DNA from: VXPQ01 sp965117025
GTDB lineage: Bacteria; Bacteroidota; Rhodothermia; Rhodothermales; VXPQ01
Assembly: GCA_965117025.1 (NCBI GenBank)
Contig: OZ220746.1
Location: forward strand, 2,170,001-2,234,000
DNA length: 64,000 nucleotides
Reading direction: 5' to 3'
The notes beneath the pieces were generated by a model. It worked only from the letters and a program-made list of their open reading frames with translations, had not been told where the DNA came from and did not search any database. Positions 7,814 through 17,297 of this stretch are shown in pieces; the first letter of the stretch is position 1, and each line of letters begins with the position of its first letter. The position numbers and the translations under genes are program-made.

Positions 7814-9640
7814 ATGGGTAAGGAAATTGTCATCAATGCAGAGAAGGCGCAAACGCGGATAGCCATCGTAGAAAATGGAAGTCTCGCAGAACTCTACATA
7901 GAGAACCCTGATAACTCCCGAACGATCGGCGATATTTACCTTGGCAGGATCTGCAAGGTTATGCCAAGCATCCAGGCCGCGTTCGTGGACATTGGGCGGA
8001 AACAGGACGCCTTTCTTCATTTTTCCGATCTGTCGGATGACATCGGGCAGTTGCTCGCGTTCGTTGACGCAAAGCAACCGGATGTATCTCGCACAGTCAA
8101 TCAAAATCGGAAGCCGCCGCGAAAACGGGGCGCACGCCGGAAGCCGCGCCGCGATCGCAGCGCATCCAGGCGCACCGACGAAACAAATCGCGTTGCGCAG
8201 ATAGCGAAACTCCGCGTCCGGCGACGACTCGTACAACGCCTGTCGAGGAAAACCGATAAAAATCGGCGATCCGGCGAACCATCGGAGAAGCATCTCAAGG
8301 CCAACCAGCGCATTCTGGTCAAGGTTGTCAAGGAACCGATCTCGAATAAGGGCAGCCGTGTTTCCACGGATATTTCGATGGCCGGACGTTTTCTGGTTCT
8401 CGTTCCGTTCGGGAACTATGTAGCGGTGTCCAAGCAGATTCATTCGTACAAGGAACGGCGGCGGCTCAAAGCGCTCGCCAAAAGTCTTGTTCCTCCGGGT
8501 GTAGGCCTGATCGTGCGTACGGTTGCCGAAGGGAAAAATGCTAAAACGCTCGACACGGATTTAAGGCTATTGCTTGATAAATGGCGCAAGATGGAGCAGA
8601 AACTCGCGGGGCGCCCCAAGCCGCCCATGCTGGTTCATCGTGATGTAAATATGCTCTCTTCGGTTATGCGCGATCGGTTTTCCGAAGATTACGACCGGGT
8701 GCTGATCGACAACGAGCGGCTTTATAGAAACGTCAGGAATTACATTCAGGCGGTAGCTCCACAGATGGCCGACGCCATCCGGCATCACCACGGGAAGGAA
8801 CATGTGTTCGAGACCGCCGGCATCCAGGCCGAAATACAGGAAGCATTCGAGGGGCGCGTTAACCTTCCTGGCGGCGGGTATCTGTTTATCGAACATACGG
8901 AGGCCATGCATGTCGTGGATGTCAACTCAGGCCGGGCGGGGCATGGGCTCTCGCAGGAGGAAAGTTCGGTAAAAGTGAATCTGGAAGCCGCCCGCGTTAT
9001 CACCAGGCAAATTCGTCTGAGGGATCTCGGCGGTATCATCGTGGTCGACTTCATTGATCTCCGTGATGAGAAGAACCGGCGGAAAATTTATGATGAACTC
9101 AGGAAGGAATTCAGAAAAGACCGCGCTGTGACAAAGGTACTGCCCATGAGTGACTTCGGGCTTGTCCAGATTACCCGGCAACGTTTGCGTCCCAGTGTCA
9201 CGGCGGGGGGAAACTCCCCCGATTTTCTGACAAAGAACGGGTCGGCCGCGACGGCGCAACCTGCCCGGAGCGAAACGCGGTCCCCGGAAAAAAAGGACAG
9301 AAACGAACCGAAACGGTCTTCCGGAAGGGGGCGCGGGGGTTCTCGGGGAAGGCGCCCGGACCCGGTAGTGGTGCTCCAGGAAATCGAACAATGGATTGAG
9401 GGGTACAAGGCCATAGACGGTCCGCGGAGCCTTACGCTATGGACGCACCCGTTTACGGCCGCCTGGCTGAGGCGCAAAATTGCCGGCATTCGCTTTGGGT
9501 TCTTTCTGAAACATTCTCTGCCGGTGCGTCTCAAAACAGACGGAACGATGTCGCCGTACGCGTTCCGCATGACGGATACCCGGTCCGGGGAGGATCTCAC
9601 CCGGAAGGTTCCGTTGTCGAGAGGCGCCAGGTCCGGGTAG
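7814..9640 (+). CDS. rng: Ribonuclease G/E family endoribonuclease
   Basis: 608 residues from the ATG at 7814 (a GTG at 7799 is also possible). This family cleaves single-stranded RNA in rRNA maturation and mRNA decay. The N-terminus reads into an S1-like domain (SRTIGDIYLGRICKVMP, AAFVDIG, AFLHFSDL), which is interrupted by about 75 Arg/Lys-rich residues (about 88-162). The DNase I-like catalytic domain has VVDVNSGRAGHG (about 369) and IIVVDFIDLRD (about 411), which supply the metal-binding Asp residues. After TRQRLRPSV the usual CPxCxGxG zinc-link is absent and is replaced by a linker rich in Ser, Arg and Gly. The C-terminal small domain (LQEIEQW, WTHPFTAAWL) is retained. Only one Cys is visible in the whole chain. 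Confidence 0.9.
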   Translation: MGKEIVINAEKAQTRIAIVENGSLAELYIENPDNSRTIGDIYLGRICKVMPSIQAAFVDIGRKQDAFLHFSDLSDDIGQLLAFVDAKQPDVSRTVNQNRKPPRKRGARRKPRRDRSASRRTDETNRVAQIAKLRVRRRLVQRLSRKTDKNRRSGEPSEKHLKANQRILVKVVKEPISNKGSRVSTDISMAGRFLVLVPFGNYVAVSKQIHSYKERRRLKALAKSLVPPGVGLIVRTVAEGKNAKTLDTDLRLLLDKWRKMEQKLAGRPKPPMLVHRDVNMLSSVMRDRFSEDYDRVLIDNERLYRNVRNYIQAVAPQMADAIRHHHGKEHVFETAGIQAEIQEAFEGRVNLPGGGYLFIEHTEAMHVVDVNSGRAGHGLSQEESSVKVNLEAARVITRQIRLRDLGGIIVVDFIDLRDEKNRRKIYDELRKEFRKDRAVTKVLPMSDFGLVQITRQRLRPSVTAGGNSPDFLTKNGSAATAQPARSETRSPEKKDRNEPKRSSGRGRGGSRGRRPDPVVVLQEIEQWIEGYKAIDGPRSLTLWTHPFTAAWLRRKIAGIRFGFFLKHSLPVRLKTDGTMSPYAFRMTDTRSGEDLTRKVPLSRGARSG

Positions 9641-9690
9641 GTCGAACCGCCTTGCGCCACGGACCACTCCCCCTGCTTTTCTTATTGATT

Positions 9691-10473
9691 ATGTTTCTTC
9701 GCAGAAGTTCGTTGTTTCCGGTTGCGGGCTGTACAAAGGTGGTATTGTTCGCTTTTGTTTCTCTTGCGTTTGTTCCGGAGGCCCATGCACAGCTTTTTTC
9801 CTACGGAAGGGTGGCGCAGCAACGAGCCGGAGTGCTTTCGATCGTCTGGCAGACCGTGGATTTCAAGCCTGACACGAACAGGCCGACCGAAGGGGCGCCG
9901 ATGTTCACCGGCCCGGCCTATGGTATTATGTATGCACGGGCCAATATCTCCGCGACCGTAACCTATGGGCCGGAAAGCTCCGCCGCGGATCACAGTTCGA
10001 GGTTACTGGACGTTTCCTTCGCAACCTGGAGCCGCCTTTTCAGCATCGGGGCATCGGAGACGTCCCGGCTGTACCTTCCTCTGACATTGCAGACGAACTA
10101 CCGTCGCGTAGCGCCGAAAGGGCAGGCGAATTCCCCTTTTGGATCGTTTCAGGTGACGGTGATTGCTTTGGGCGCTGGCCTCGGTGGGAGTGCGGAGCGA
10201 GGAAAAAGTGTCCGTTTCGAGGCGCGGGCCGCTCCCGCATTGGGTATTGCGCTTCGTTCCTTTGGAGGAAGCACCGGTATGGCCTGGCTGGTGGATGCGG
10301 GTGCGCGTATGCATATTCGCGAGGTGTTCGGGCGCTTTGGCTTGTCAGCGGGATACGGATTCCGTACACAGTCCTGGCGGGTGGGCGAGGCGAACCTGAT
10401 ACTGGAACCCACCCAAACCCGGCTTGATTACCTCGGGTCCTGGCACATGATCACATTGGGTCTGAACTGGTAA
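9691..10473 (+). CDS. Predicted secreted/outer-membrane beta-rich protein, unknown function
   Basis: 260 residues. The ATG at 9691 begins a signal peptide (Arg-Arg near the start, hydrophobic core, cleavage likely after AHA before Gln). The mature part alternates short amphipathic stretches with Gly/Ser turns and ends in LGLNW, a pattern seen in small outer-membrane barrels, where the terminal aromatic residue is typical. I do not recognise a named family. The frame stays open upstream to 9439, but that region overlaps the end of RNase G/E and is not protein-like. The downstream gene starts 50 bases after the stop. Confidence 0.7.
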   Translation: MFLRRSSLFPVAGCTKVVLFAFVSLAFVPEAHAQLFSYGRVAQQRAGVLSIVWQTVDFKPDTNRPTEGAPMFTGPAYGIMYARANISATVTYGPESSAADHSSRLLDVSFATWSRLFSIGASETSRLYLPLTLQTNYRRVAPKGQANSPFGSFQVTVIALGAGLGGSAERGKSVRFEARAAPALGIALRSFGGSTGMAWLVDAGARMHIREVFGRFGLSAGYGFRTQSWRVGEANLILEPTQTRLDYLGSWHMITLGLNW

Positions 10474-10522
10474 CCGTACGGTTCCGAATATCCCGGCAGG
10501 ATTTTCACATACGGATGTCCCG

Positions 10523-10816
10523 ATGAAGACAAAATACATCCTTGAAGAGCTCAGGGAAGCGGCTGCCGGGTTTGGTCTGGAGGTGCGCATGGAGAAAGGT
10601 AATTTCCGAGGGGGGCGGTGCAAGATTGCCGATGAGGAAATTATTGTGTTGAACAAGCAGCATCTTCCCGAAGAGCAACTGGTTGTGCTGGCGAACAGCC
10701 TTCGGGGATTGCCCATCGACGATATCTTTCTAAAACCCTCTGTGCGTGCCGCCGTCGAGGAAATATGGCGAGAACACGAGCCAGCGGAGTTGTACAAAGC
10801 GGATGACACAGAATGA
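10523..10816 (+). CDS. Small conserved-looking cytoplasmic protein, unknown function
   Basis: 97 residues, mainly soluble and acidic, with a mixed alpha/beta pattern: a helix (residues 3-20), a short basic segment RMEKGNFRGGRCKI, beta-like EEIIVLNK, then helices rich in Leu and Glu. The hydrophobic spacing looks like a genuine fold rather than a shadow frame. Its stop overlaps the start of the MBL-fold hydrolase by 14 bases, which implies translational coupling and possibly related roles. No domain is recognised. Confidence 0.7.
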   Translation: MKTKYILEELREAAAGFGLEVRMEKGNFRGGRCKIADEEIIVLNKQHLPEEQLVVLANSLRGLPIDDIFLKPSVRAAVEEIWREHEPAELYKADDTE

Positions 10817-11606
10817 GGATCGTATTCGAGTGACCCTGCTCGGCACGGGTACATCCACCGGCGTTCCCGTAATAGGGTGCGCATGTCCTGTATGCACTTC
10901 CGAGGATCCCCGCGACGAACGCACCCGGAGCGCATGTGTCTTCGAGACGCAGGGGCTCCGCATTCTCATCGACATTGGACCGGATTTTCGCAGGCAGGCG
11001 CTTCGCGAAGATATCCGGCATATTGATGCGGTTTTATTCACGCACCACCATTTCGATCATGTGGGCGGGATTGACGATCTCCGTCCTTTTCTGTTCAGGA
11101 ACCGCCGTCCCGTTCCTTGCTACGCCCGCCGCAATACGGTAGAAGTCCTGCAAAAGATGTTCACCTATATTTTTGAGGACGGTTCGTATCCCGGGGTCCC
11201 CAATCTGGTTTTGCAAGCCGTCGACGGCCCCTTTATCGTAACCGGACGCAGCGATTCCTCCTGCTCGGTGTCCGTTATTCCCATTGATGCGTATCATGGG
11301 TCCCTGCCCCTTTTCGGATACCGGATAGGAAAGTTCGCCTATCTGACAGACACCAATCGTATTCCGGAGGAAAGCTTCGATTTGCTACAGGATCTGGATG
11401 TACTGGTTCTCGATGCCCTGCGCGAGGAGGGGCATCCGACCCATTTTTCCTTTGACGAGGCGATTCGCGCCGCGCAGCGCATTGGTGCACGGCAGACGTA
11501 TTTTACCCATATGACGCATAGCACGCTGCATGCCGATGCCGACGCCCGTTTGCCGGAAGGCATTCGCCTTGGATACGACGGTTTGGTATTCGAAACGGGC
11601 GTTTGA
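10803..11606 (+). CDS. MBL-fold metallo-hydrolase (PhnP-like group)
   Basis: 267 residues. The N-terminus has the PhnP-type signature LLGTGTSTGVPVIGCACPVC. The metal-binding motif is THHHFDHVGGIDDLRPF at about residues 79-95. Later ligands fit YLTDTN (Asp) and YFTHMTHSTLH (His) near the C-terminus. This group contains phosphodiesterases, such as PhnP acting on cyclic ribose phosphates, and other uncharacterised hydrolases. No phosphonate genes are nearby, so the substrate is open. It starts inside the end of the preceding small gene and is followed by aroQ 82 bases downstream. Confidence 0.85.
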   Translation: MTQNEDRIRVTLLGTGTSTGVPVIGCACPVCTSEDPRDERTRSACVFETQGLRILIDIGPDFRRQALREDIRHIDAVLFTHHHFDHVGGIDDLRPFLFRNRRPVPCYARRNTVEVLQKMFTYIFEDGSYPGVPNLVLQAVDGPFIVTGRSDSSCSVSVIPIDAYHGSLPLFGYRIGKFAYLTDTNRIPEESFDLLQDLDVLVLDALREEGHPTHFSFDEAIRAAQRIGARQTYFTHMTHSTLHADADARLPEGIRLGYDGLVFETGV

Positions 11607-11687
11607 AGACACGATTCCCTCTGCCCGACGCCGTTTGCGTATATTTCCGTACCCGCTTCTCTTGCATGAACGGCCCGGGGGTACCCT

Positions 11688-12119
11688 ATGAAACTTTTTA
11701 TTCTCAATGGTCCCAACCTGAATCTGCTTGGTACGCGTGAAACGGAAACCTACGGAACCGCCACGCTGGCCGACATGCAGGATGCGTTATGCGACCTGTT
11801 CCCTGACGTCGATTTCCGGTTTGTTCAGAGTAATCACGAGGGTAATCTGATCGATGCGCTTCATGAGGCGGCCAGCGAGGGTGCGTCGGGCGTGGTATTC
11901 AATCCCGGGGCCTTTACGCATACGTCTGTAGCATTGCGGGATGCGGTGGCGGCGGTAGATGTACCGGTCATCGAGGTGCATCTCTCGAATGTGCACGCCC
12001 GCGAGTCTTTTCGACATCGTTCCCTGACGGCAGCCGTAACCGCAGGGCAGATTGTGGGTCTCGGTATGAAAGGGTACGAACTGGCTGTGCGCTACTTCCT
12101 GGATGGAGCGGGAGCGTAA
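11688..12119 (+). CDS. aroQ: 3-dehydroquinate dehydratase, type II
   Basis: 143 residues, the normal length of the dodecameric type II enzyme, which converts 3-dehydroquinate to 3-dehydroshikimate in the shikimate pathway. It shows ILNGPNLNLLGTRE at the start, the catalytic Tyr in ETYG (residue 22), SNHEGNLIDALH, FNPGAFTHTS, and the catalytic His region VIEVHLSNVHARESFRHRS. It ends 5 bases before murJ. The chorismate mutase at 17.5 kb acts downstream in aromatic amino-acid synthesis but lies on the other strand. Confidence 0.96.
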   Translation: MKLFILNGPNLNLLGTRETETYGTATLADMQDALCDLFPDVDFRFVQSNHEGNLIDALHEAASEGASGVVFNPGAFTHTSVALRDAVAAVDVPVIEVHLSNVHARESFRHRSLTAAVTAGQIVGLGMKGYELAVRYFLDGAGA

Positions 12120-12124
12120 CGCGT

Positions 12125-13867
12125 ATGAACGATATCCCTTTCGAACCGGCAGAGAACCCCGAGCCGGAGGTTCGGGAAGTCCAGGCAGGACGCGGTAGCA
12201 CACCGACGCAACCGCCCAGAAATGCCGCCGGCGTCGTCGGGGCGGGAATTCTTACCAGTCGCCTCATCGGGTTCGTGCGGGAGCGGGTGGTTGCCCATTT
12301 CTTCGGGCTGGGCGCGCACGCCGATGTTTTTCAGGTAGCGTTCCGGGGCCCGAACCTGCTGCAAAATCTTTTGGGAGAGGGCACGATCTCGGCGGCGTTC
12401 ATTCCCATCTACTCGAGGATGATCGAGGAGGGGCGTGAACGGGAGGCGGGCCGGTTTGCCGGTGCGGTTTTCGGGTTGCTGCTTGCCCTTACCGCCGGGC
12501 TGAGTCTGGTGGGCATATTGCTTGCCGAGCCGATCGTGACGATTTTCGCGGTCGGTTTTCGGGACGACGCGGCTGCAGTGGCTGCGGGCGAACTGCCGAT
12601 TGACCGGTTCGAACTGGCTGTACAGGCGGTGCGGATCATATTCCCGATGACCGGTCTGCTGGTGCTGGCGGCATGGTGCCTTGGAATACTCAACAGCCAT
12701 CGCCGGTTCTTCCTGCCCTACTTTGCTCCCGTGCTGTGGAATGCGGCTATCATCGGCGCCCTGATCGCCGGTGCGGGCATGGTGCTGGAGCCGACGGCGG
12801 GCTTGCAAGCGGGTGCGCGGACCGATCTGCTGTTCGCTGCGTTCTACGGGGCCTTTCTCGGCGGTTTCCTGCAGTTCGCGGTGCAGGCGCCTTTGGTGTT
12901 CCGGATGCTTCGCGGCTTCCGGGTCGCCTTTTCTGCGAAGGTTGCGGGCGTCAGGGAGGCGATACGCGCCTTCGGACCCGCAGTGGCTGGACGGGGCGTC
13001 TACCAGTTGTCCTCTTATCTCGACCTATTGCTGGCTTCCTGTCTGGCAGCCGGCGCTGTATCTTCGCTGCGGCCGGCGCAGATGTTGTACATCCTGCCGA
13101 TAAGTCTTTTCGGTATGTCCGTGGCTGCGTCCGAATTGCCCGAGCTTTCACGTTTCGGCTCGGAGAAAACCGAGGCATTTATGCAGCGCCTGGGCCGGTC
13201 CATAAACCAGATGCTGTTTCTGACGGTACCGACATGCATCGGATACCTTGCTTTTGGCCTGCTTATTGTCGGGGCGCTTTTTCGCACCGGGGAATTCGGC
13301 TCCGAGGATTCCTGGCTCGTCTATCTGGTCCTGGCCGGCTATTCACTGGGATTGCTTGCTACGGCCATGTCCCGACTGCTGCAAAACGCGTTCTATGCAC
13401 GCAAGAATACGCGAACACCGGCCCGCATTGCTGTAGTGCGCGTGGTGGTGTCGACGGTCGTGGCGGTCCCGGCGATGCTTCTGCTGGACGGGATTGCCGT
13501 CGGGGATGTTGCGGGTTTCGGCGCGGAAGGTCGTACGCTGTATCTGGGCAGCCTCGGGCTGGCCGTGGGTGCGACGGCAGGCGCATGGATCGAACTATGG
13601 CGTCTCCAGCGATCCATGGGAGCCATGATACCCACCTTCCACTTGCCATGGGACGGCGTGCGGCGCATGACAGCGACGGCGCTGGCCGCTGCGGCGCCTG
13701 CAGGAGTCGTGTGGTGGCTTCTTCCCGACATGCACATTGCGGTCGAAGCGCTGATCGTGGTATCGGTGTACGCAACAGGGTATCTGGGCGCCTCGTTCCT
13801 GCAACGCGCCCCTGAAATGGATCCCCTGATCGGACAGTTCGTCAAGCGCAGGAAGAAGGACGGATAA
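12125..13867 (+). CDS. murJ: Lipid II flippase MurJ (MviN family)
   Basis: 580 residues with about 14 predicted membrane helices; moves undecaprenyl-linked peptidoglycan precursor across the inner membrane. Family features are GILTSRLIGFVRERVVAHFFG near the first helix, NLLQNLLGEGTISAAFIPIYSR, and the later PISLFGMSVAASELPELS segment. The first 30 residues are a polar cytoplasmic extension. The ATG at 12125 lies 5 bases after aroQ, so the two are likely cotranscribed. Confidence 0.94.
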   Translation: MNDIPFEPAENPEPEVREVQAGRGSTPTQPPRNAAGVVGAGILTSRLIGFVRERVVAHFFGLGAHADVFQVAFRGPNLLQNLLGEGTISAAFIPIYSRMIEEGREREAGRFAGAVFGLLLALTAGLSLVGILLAEPIVTIFAVGFRDDAAAVAAGELPIDRFELAVQAVRIIFPMTGLLVLAAWCLGILNSHRRFFLPYFAPVLWNAAIIGALIAGAGMVLEPTAGLQAGARTDLLFAAFYGAFLGGFLQFAVQAPLVFRMLRGFRVAFSAKVAGVREAIRAFGPAVAGRGVYQLSSYLDLLLASCLAAGAVSSLRPAQMLYILPISLFGMSVAASELPELSRFGSEKTEAFMQRLGRSINQMLFLTVPTCIGYLAFGLLIVGALFRTGEFGSEDSWLVYLVLAGYSLGLLATAMSRLLQNAFYARKNTRTPARIAVVRVVVSTVVAVPAMLLLDGIAVGDVAGFGAEGRTLYLGSLGLAVGATAGAWIELWRLQRSMGAMIPTFHLPWDGVRRMTATALAAAAPAGVVWWLLPDMHIAVEALIVVSVYATGYLGASFLQRAPEMDPLIGQFVKRRKKDG

Positions 13868-13950
13868 CCGGACGCAGACATCGGTATCTTGTATCCCGTA
13901 TGCGGCCGGCATTTGTAGCTGGCCGAATACGTTTCCCGGCCGAATGGGGT

Positions 13951-14325
13951 TTACTCAGCCGATTCCTCATGCGAATGGACTTCGATATGCGTATACGATT
14001 GTCCCATCCATTCCCCGAGATACAGCCGGCCTGTTACTTGCAGGCGGGCCGGGGTTTCCACGGCCTCAGGAAAGATGAGGACGTACGTATTGCGATCCGA
14101 GGTTTCGAGCACATACGCGGCAAAAGGTTCGTTGCCGCGCACGGTGACCATGCCTTCCACCGTGATGGTGTCTGAGTCCAGTGCGCGATCTGTGGCGCAG
14201 GAGACGAGGCAGGCTGACATAAAGAATGCCGCGCATGCAAGAATCGCGTATTTTTGGCACAGGCGGATACGGTATGCACGGTATGTATTCCACACGCCGG
14301 CCCCACATGCACCGGACGGCTTCAT
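13951..14325 (-). CDS. Small predicted lipoprotein, unknown function
   Basis: About 124 residues from the ATG at 14325; the frame is open to an ATG at 14361 and a GTG lies in between, so the start is uncertain. A hydrophobic stretch (AILACAAFFMSACLVSC) ends in a lipobox-like LVSC followed by Ala-Thr. The mature part of about 80 residues reads like a small beta barrel or OB-like domain (ITVEGMVTVRGNEPFAAYVLETSD, ARLQVTGRLYLGEW). It faces murJ convergently and stands alone. Function unknown. Confidence 0.6.
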   Translation of the reverse strand: MKPSGACGAGVWNTYRAYRIRLCQKYAILACAAFFMSACLVSCATDRALDSDTITVEGMVTVRGNEPFAAYVLETSDRNTYVLIFPEAVETPARLQVTGRLYLGEWMGQSYTHIEVHSHEESAE

Positions 14326-14514
14326 TCGCAGTTTTTCTTGCACGGTATCGTTGGGTTTCATGTGGCCGAAAACAATACGGCACTGTTTACGGGTCTGTGC
14401 GTTCCTGTGTTACAAGGTACACATTCTGCTTGATTCCAGGACCCTCGGCGTATGCGGCTATCTTTTCCCGATCGTCCCCCGCTCTTTGTCCACAGGCATT
14501 TATTTCGTATTCCT

Positions 14515-17163
14515 ATGATCAAACACCTTACCGCGCGTCTGTCCCCGGTTCTCTGCTTTGCTGTACTGATTTCCGTATCACCTGCGTTTGCCCAGTCTTT
14601 GGGCCAACTTGAAACCATGCAGCCGCCTGTAGCCGCGGAAGACCCTGTACTGTCGGCGGACGACGGGATGCGCGTTATCCATGTGACGGACCGGTTGGCC
14701 CGTATGCCGGAAGCTGTGGCTGCATTACAGGCATATCATGAGGCGAAAGCCCTTGGCTTGTTGCCTGTTGCAAAGACCGCGGTATCCTACGAGATCGGCT
14801 CCGAGAAAGAGTTTAATGTGCTTACCAACCTTGGCGCGGATGTAACCACCAACTGGGAAACGCTCACGTTTACGCTGGTTGATGAGAGTGATCTCGTCAA
14901 GCTCTGGATCGCTAACGATCAGCAGGGAGTCGCCAGCGAGGAGCAACTTGCACAACTCACAGCCTATCTGCTTTCCGAGACGCCCGAAGAGTCCTGGCGC
15001 CCCGAAAAGGGCCTTGTGGAAAACAACAACGAGATTTTCGGCGAGCATCCGGATTCTCCCGATGCGGACGACCGGATCAATCTTCTCCTGTTCGATATCG
15101 AGGAAGGCAACGATGATTGCTGCGTGCTTGGCTACGTCACATCGCAGGATCTCGATCCCGATCCGGATCCCGGTGAGGGCAATGCGGCCAATGTCCTTTA
15201 CGTAGATCTGCCCCAGGGACTAACCAGAGGCGTTCCGGTGCTTGCCGGCACCATCGCACACGAACACCAGCACCTGATTCATAATGCCTATCAGTCGGGC
15301 GGCAGAGAATTGACCTTTATCAACGAGGGGCTGTCGGAATGGTCGGAACTGCTGAACGGGTTTCCGCCACGGCGTATCCGGTATCTGGACAATCCGATAG
15401 ACATGCGTGTCCAGTTATTAACCTGGAGGAGTAGCGCGGCAATCGCGCGGGTTCAGGCCGATTACGAACGTGCGGGCCTCTTCACTACCTATATTGCAGA
15501 TCGAATCGGGCCGGAGGCCACCGGATCCATTGTGCGCGCACGATGCCCCTCAGGCGTCAACTATTGTCCGAGGGGGTCGTGGCTCACCGGTGTGTCGGGA
15601 TACAACCTGATTCTGGGAGATCACAACCTTACCGCGGCGGGTATCGTGGCGGACTTTCACACCACGAATTTTGTCAACGATGCCGAGGTAGGTGAAAATT
15701 ATGCCTACAAGCCCCCGGCACGGCAGGGCCTGAGGGCGGTATCTACTGTCGTGGTGGATACCCAGAGTGATCCTGCGCCCTCTGAGACGACAGTAAACGT
15801 ATCGAGCGGAGCCGTTGAGTACCTTACCTGGGAGAACGCCACGAATCTCGAACTTGAAATCAAGGATTTCGAGGATACGGGAGGTATAGGCGTAGACGGA
15901 GGAGCGGGCGCCCGGATTGCTGCAAGGGGCGGGTCTACAAAAACCGCAGGTGCAAGCAATCGCTCCAACCTGTCGCTGCGGCTGTTCACCGAGACGGAGG
16001 CGGGCGCGAAGCAACTTGTGGACCTTGATTCTGAAACACAAACACACTCGGTTGTCGGGGAGTATGCGCGGGTGACGCTTATTGTCGCGAACACCCGGGT
16101 GTCGGCGAGTTCCAGTGCCGCATCCATCAAGCTCGATATCACCGGAAACTGGGGAGGCGCCGCGTTCGATGTGACCACGGTGGCCTACGAGACCGGACGG
16201 AACCAGGATCGGGTGTTCCTTGGCGGAAGTGCCGAGGACATTATGGCCCAGCTTTACGATGTGCCTTCCGGGGCGCGTCTGGCAGCTGTCTTTGTGGCGC
16301 CGGTATATGATAACCAGTATAGCAATAGTACGGTGCCTGCCGGTGAGCCCCGCGATTTCACCCTCAAGGTATGGAATGTGCGATGGGAGGTGTTCGAACG
16401 AACAAATTCTCTGGGGCAAGTTCTTGAGAGTTGGCGACTCCCACTCCCGAAGGACGAACTCTATAGCATGGATGTGGACGAGTCTCCGACTGCATCGCAC
16501 ATCACCTTTAACCGCCCTCCGGCTCCCGCTACGTATTCGTTCCTGAGAGTCAATCTTCCGTCGGACGAGGAGGCGCTTTCGACGCTTCCCGATTCGGTTT
16601 TTATCGGCCTTGCCAACAAGGGAACCGATATCAATTACCTTTCGCACACGCTTGCCCGAAGCACCGTGCAGGATACGCTGGCATACTTGTACGCCACGAT
16701 CCGGAATCGGGATGGGGAACTTGTCACAGGCTGGAGAGCCATGGCGAGACTTCGGACGTGCCGGAAGGAGAACGGGGATTGTGATCCGAATAACGACGAG
16801 GACGGGTGGTTGTCGTTTGCCGGCCAGGTATTTCCTATTCGCGCCCGGTTCCTTACCCCTCTGGGCCCTGTGTCCACGGATGATCCGATAGAACTTCCCT
16901 CCGATGTCCGTCTGGCGCAGAACTATCCGAACCCGTTCAACCCGAGCACCTCGATCTCCTGGACACAACCGGTGTCCGACCGGGTCCGGTTGTCCGTGTA
17001 CAACCTGCTGGGGCAAAACATGGCTACGTTGGCGGATGGCCTGCGCCCGGCAGGCGAGCATGAAGTGCGGCTGGATGCGTCCGGGTGGGCCAGTGGCGTG
17101 TACGTCTATGTGCTCGAAACGGGGGCGCACATGCTGACCCGGCACATGGTGCTGTTGAAATAA
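14515..17163 (+). CDS. Secreted zinc-metallopeptidase-like protein with type IX sorting domain
   Basis: 882 residues. The ATG at 14515 begins a signal peptide ending AFA|Q. Around residue 246 the motif GTIAHEHQHLIHNA (an HExxH), followed about 25 residues later by FINEGLSEW, gives two His and a downstream Glu as a gluzincin-style zinc site, resembling M30/M6-type secreted peptidases. The middle is beta-rich with no recognised domain. The last 80 residues are a type A C-terminal sorting domain (LAQNYPNPFNPSTSISW, VYNLLGQ, ASGVYVYVL), which directs export through the type IX secretion system; sprA is in this window. Proteolytic activity and substrate are inferred. Confidence 0.85.
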   Translation: MIKHLTARLSPVLCFAVLISVSPAFAQSLGQLETMQPPVAAEDPVLSADDGMRVIHVTDRLARMPEAVAALQAYHEAKALGLLPVAKTAVSYEIGSEKEFNVLTNLGADVTTNWETLTFTLVDESDLVKLWIANDQQGVASEEQLAQLTAYLLSETPEESWRPEKGLVENNNEIFGEHPDSPDADDRINLLLFDIEEGNDDCCVLGYVTSQDLDPDPDPGEGNAANVLYVDLPQGLTRGVPVLAGTIAHEHQHLIHNAYQSGGRELTFINEGLSEWSELLNGFPPRRIRYLDNPIDMRVQLLTWRSSAAIARVQADYERAGLFTTYIADRIGPEATGSIVRARCPSGVNYCPRGSWLTGVSGYNLILGDHNLTAAGIVADFHTTNFVNDAEVGENYAYKPPARQGLRAVSTVVVDTQSDPAPSETTVNVSSGAVEYLTWENATNLELEIKDFEDTGGIGVDGGAGARIAARGGSTKTAGASNRSNLSLRLFTETEAGAKQLVDLDSETQTHSVVGEYARVTLIVANTRVSASSSAASIKLDITGNWGGAAFDVTTVAYETGRNQDRVFLGGSAEDIMAQLYDVPSGARLAAVFVAPVYDNQYSNSTVPAGEPRDFTLKVWNVRWEVFERTNSLGQVLESWRLPLPKDELYSMDVDESPTASHITFNRPPAPATYSFLRVNLPSDEEALSTLPDSVFIGLANKGTDINYLSHTLARSTVQDTLAYLYATIRNRDGELVTGWRAMARLRTCRKENGDCDPNNDEDGWLSFAGQVFPIRARFLTPLGPVSTDDPIELPSDVRLAQNYPNPFNPSTSISWTQPVSDRVRLSVYNLLGQNMATLADGLRPAGEHEVRLDASGWASGVYVYVLETGAHMLTRHMVLLK

Positions 17164-17297
17164 ATAATTGCGGCAAGCAGCAAGCCGGGACCCTGTTTTC
17201 GATGGCAGGGTGTGCGCCGTCGCGTCCGGTTGGTGCGGGGATTGCCCGCCGTCCTGCGCCACGGTTGGGAGAGGCGCAGCAGAACCTCTGTCCGGCG

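Noticed and set aside
7395..7862. Plus-strand open frame of 155 codons before RNase G/E
   Set aside because: Composition and hydrophobic pattern are not protein-like, and it overlaps the ribonuclease start in another frame.
12673..13815. Plus-strand frame of 380 codons inside murJ
   Set aside because: Shifted frame of murJ, rich in Arg/Cys/Gly with no membrane or domain pattern.
15550..17262. Minus-strand frame of 570 codons
   Set aside because: Antisense of the sorting-domain protein; low-quality composition and no motifs.
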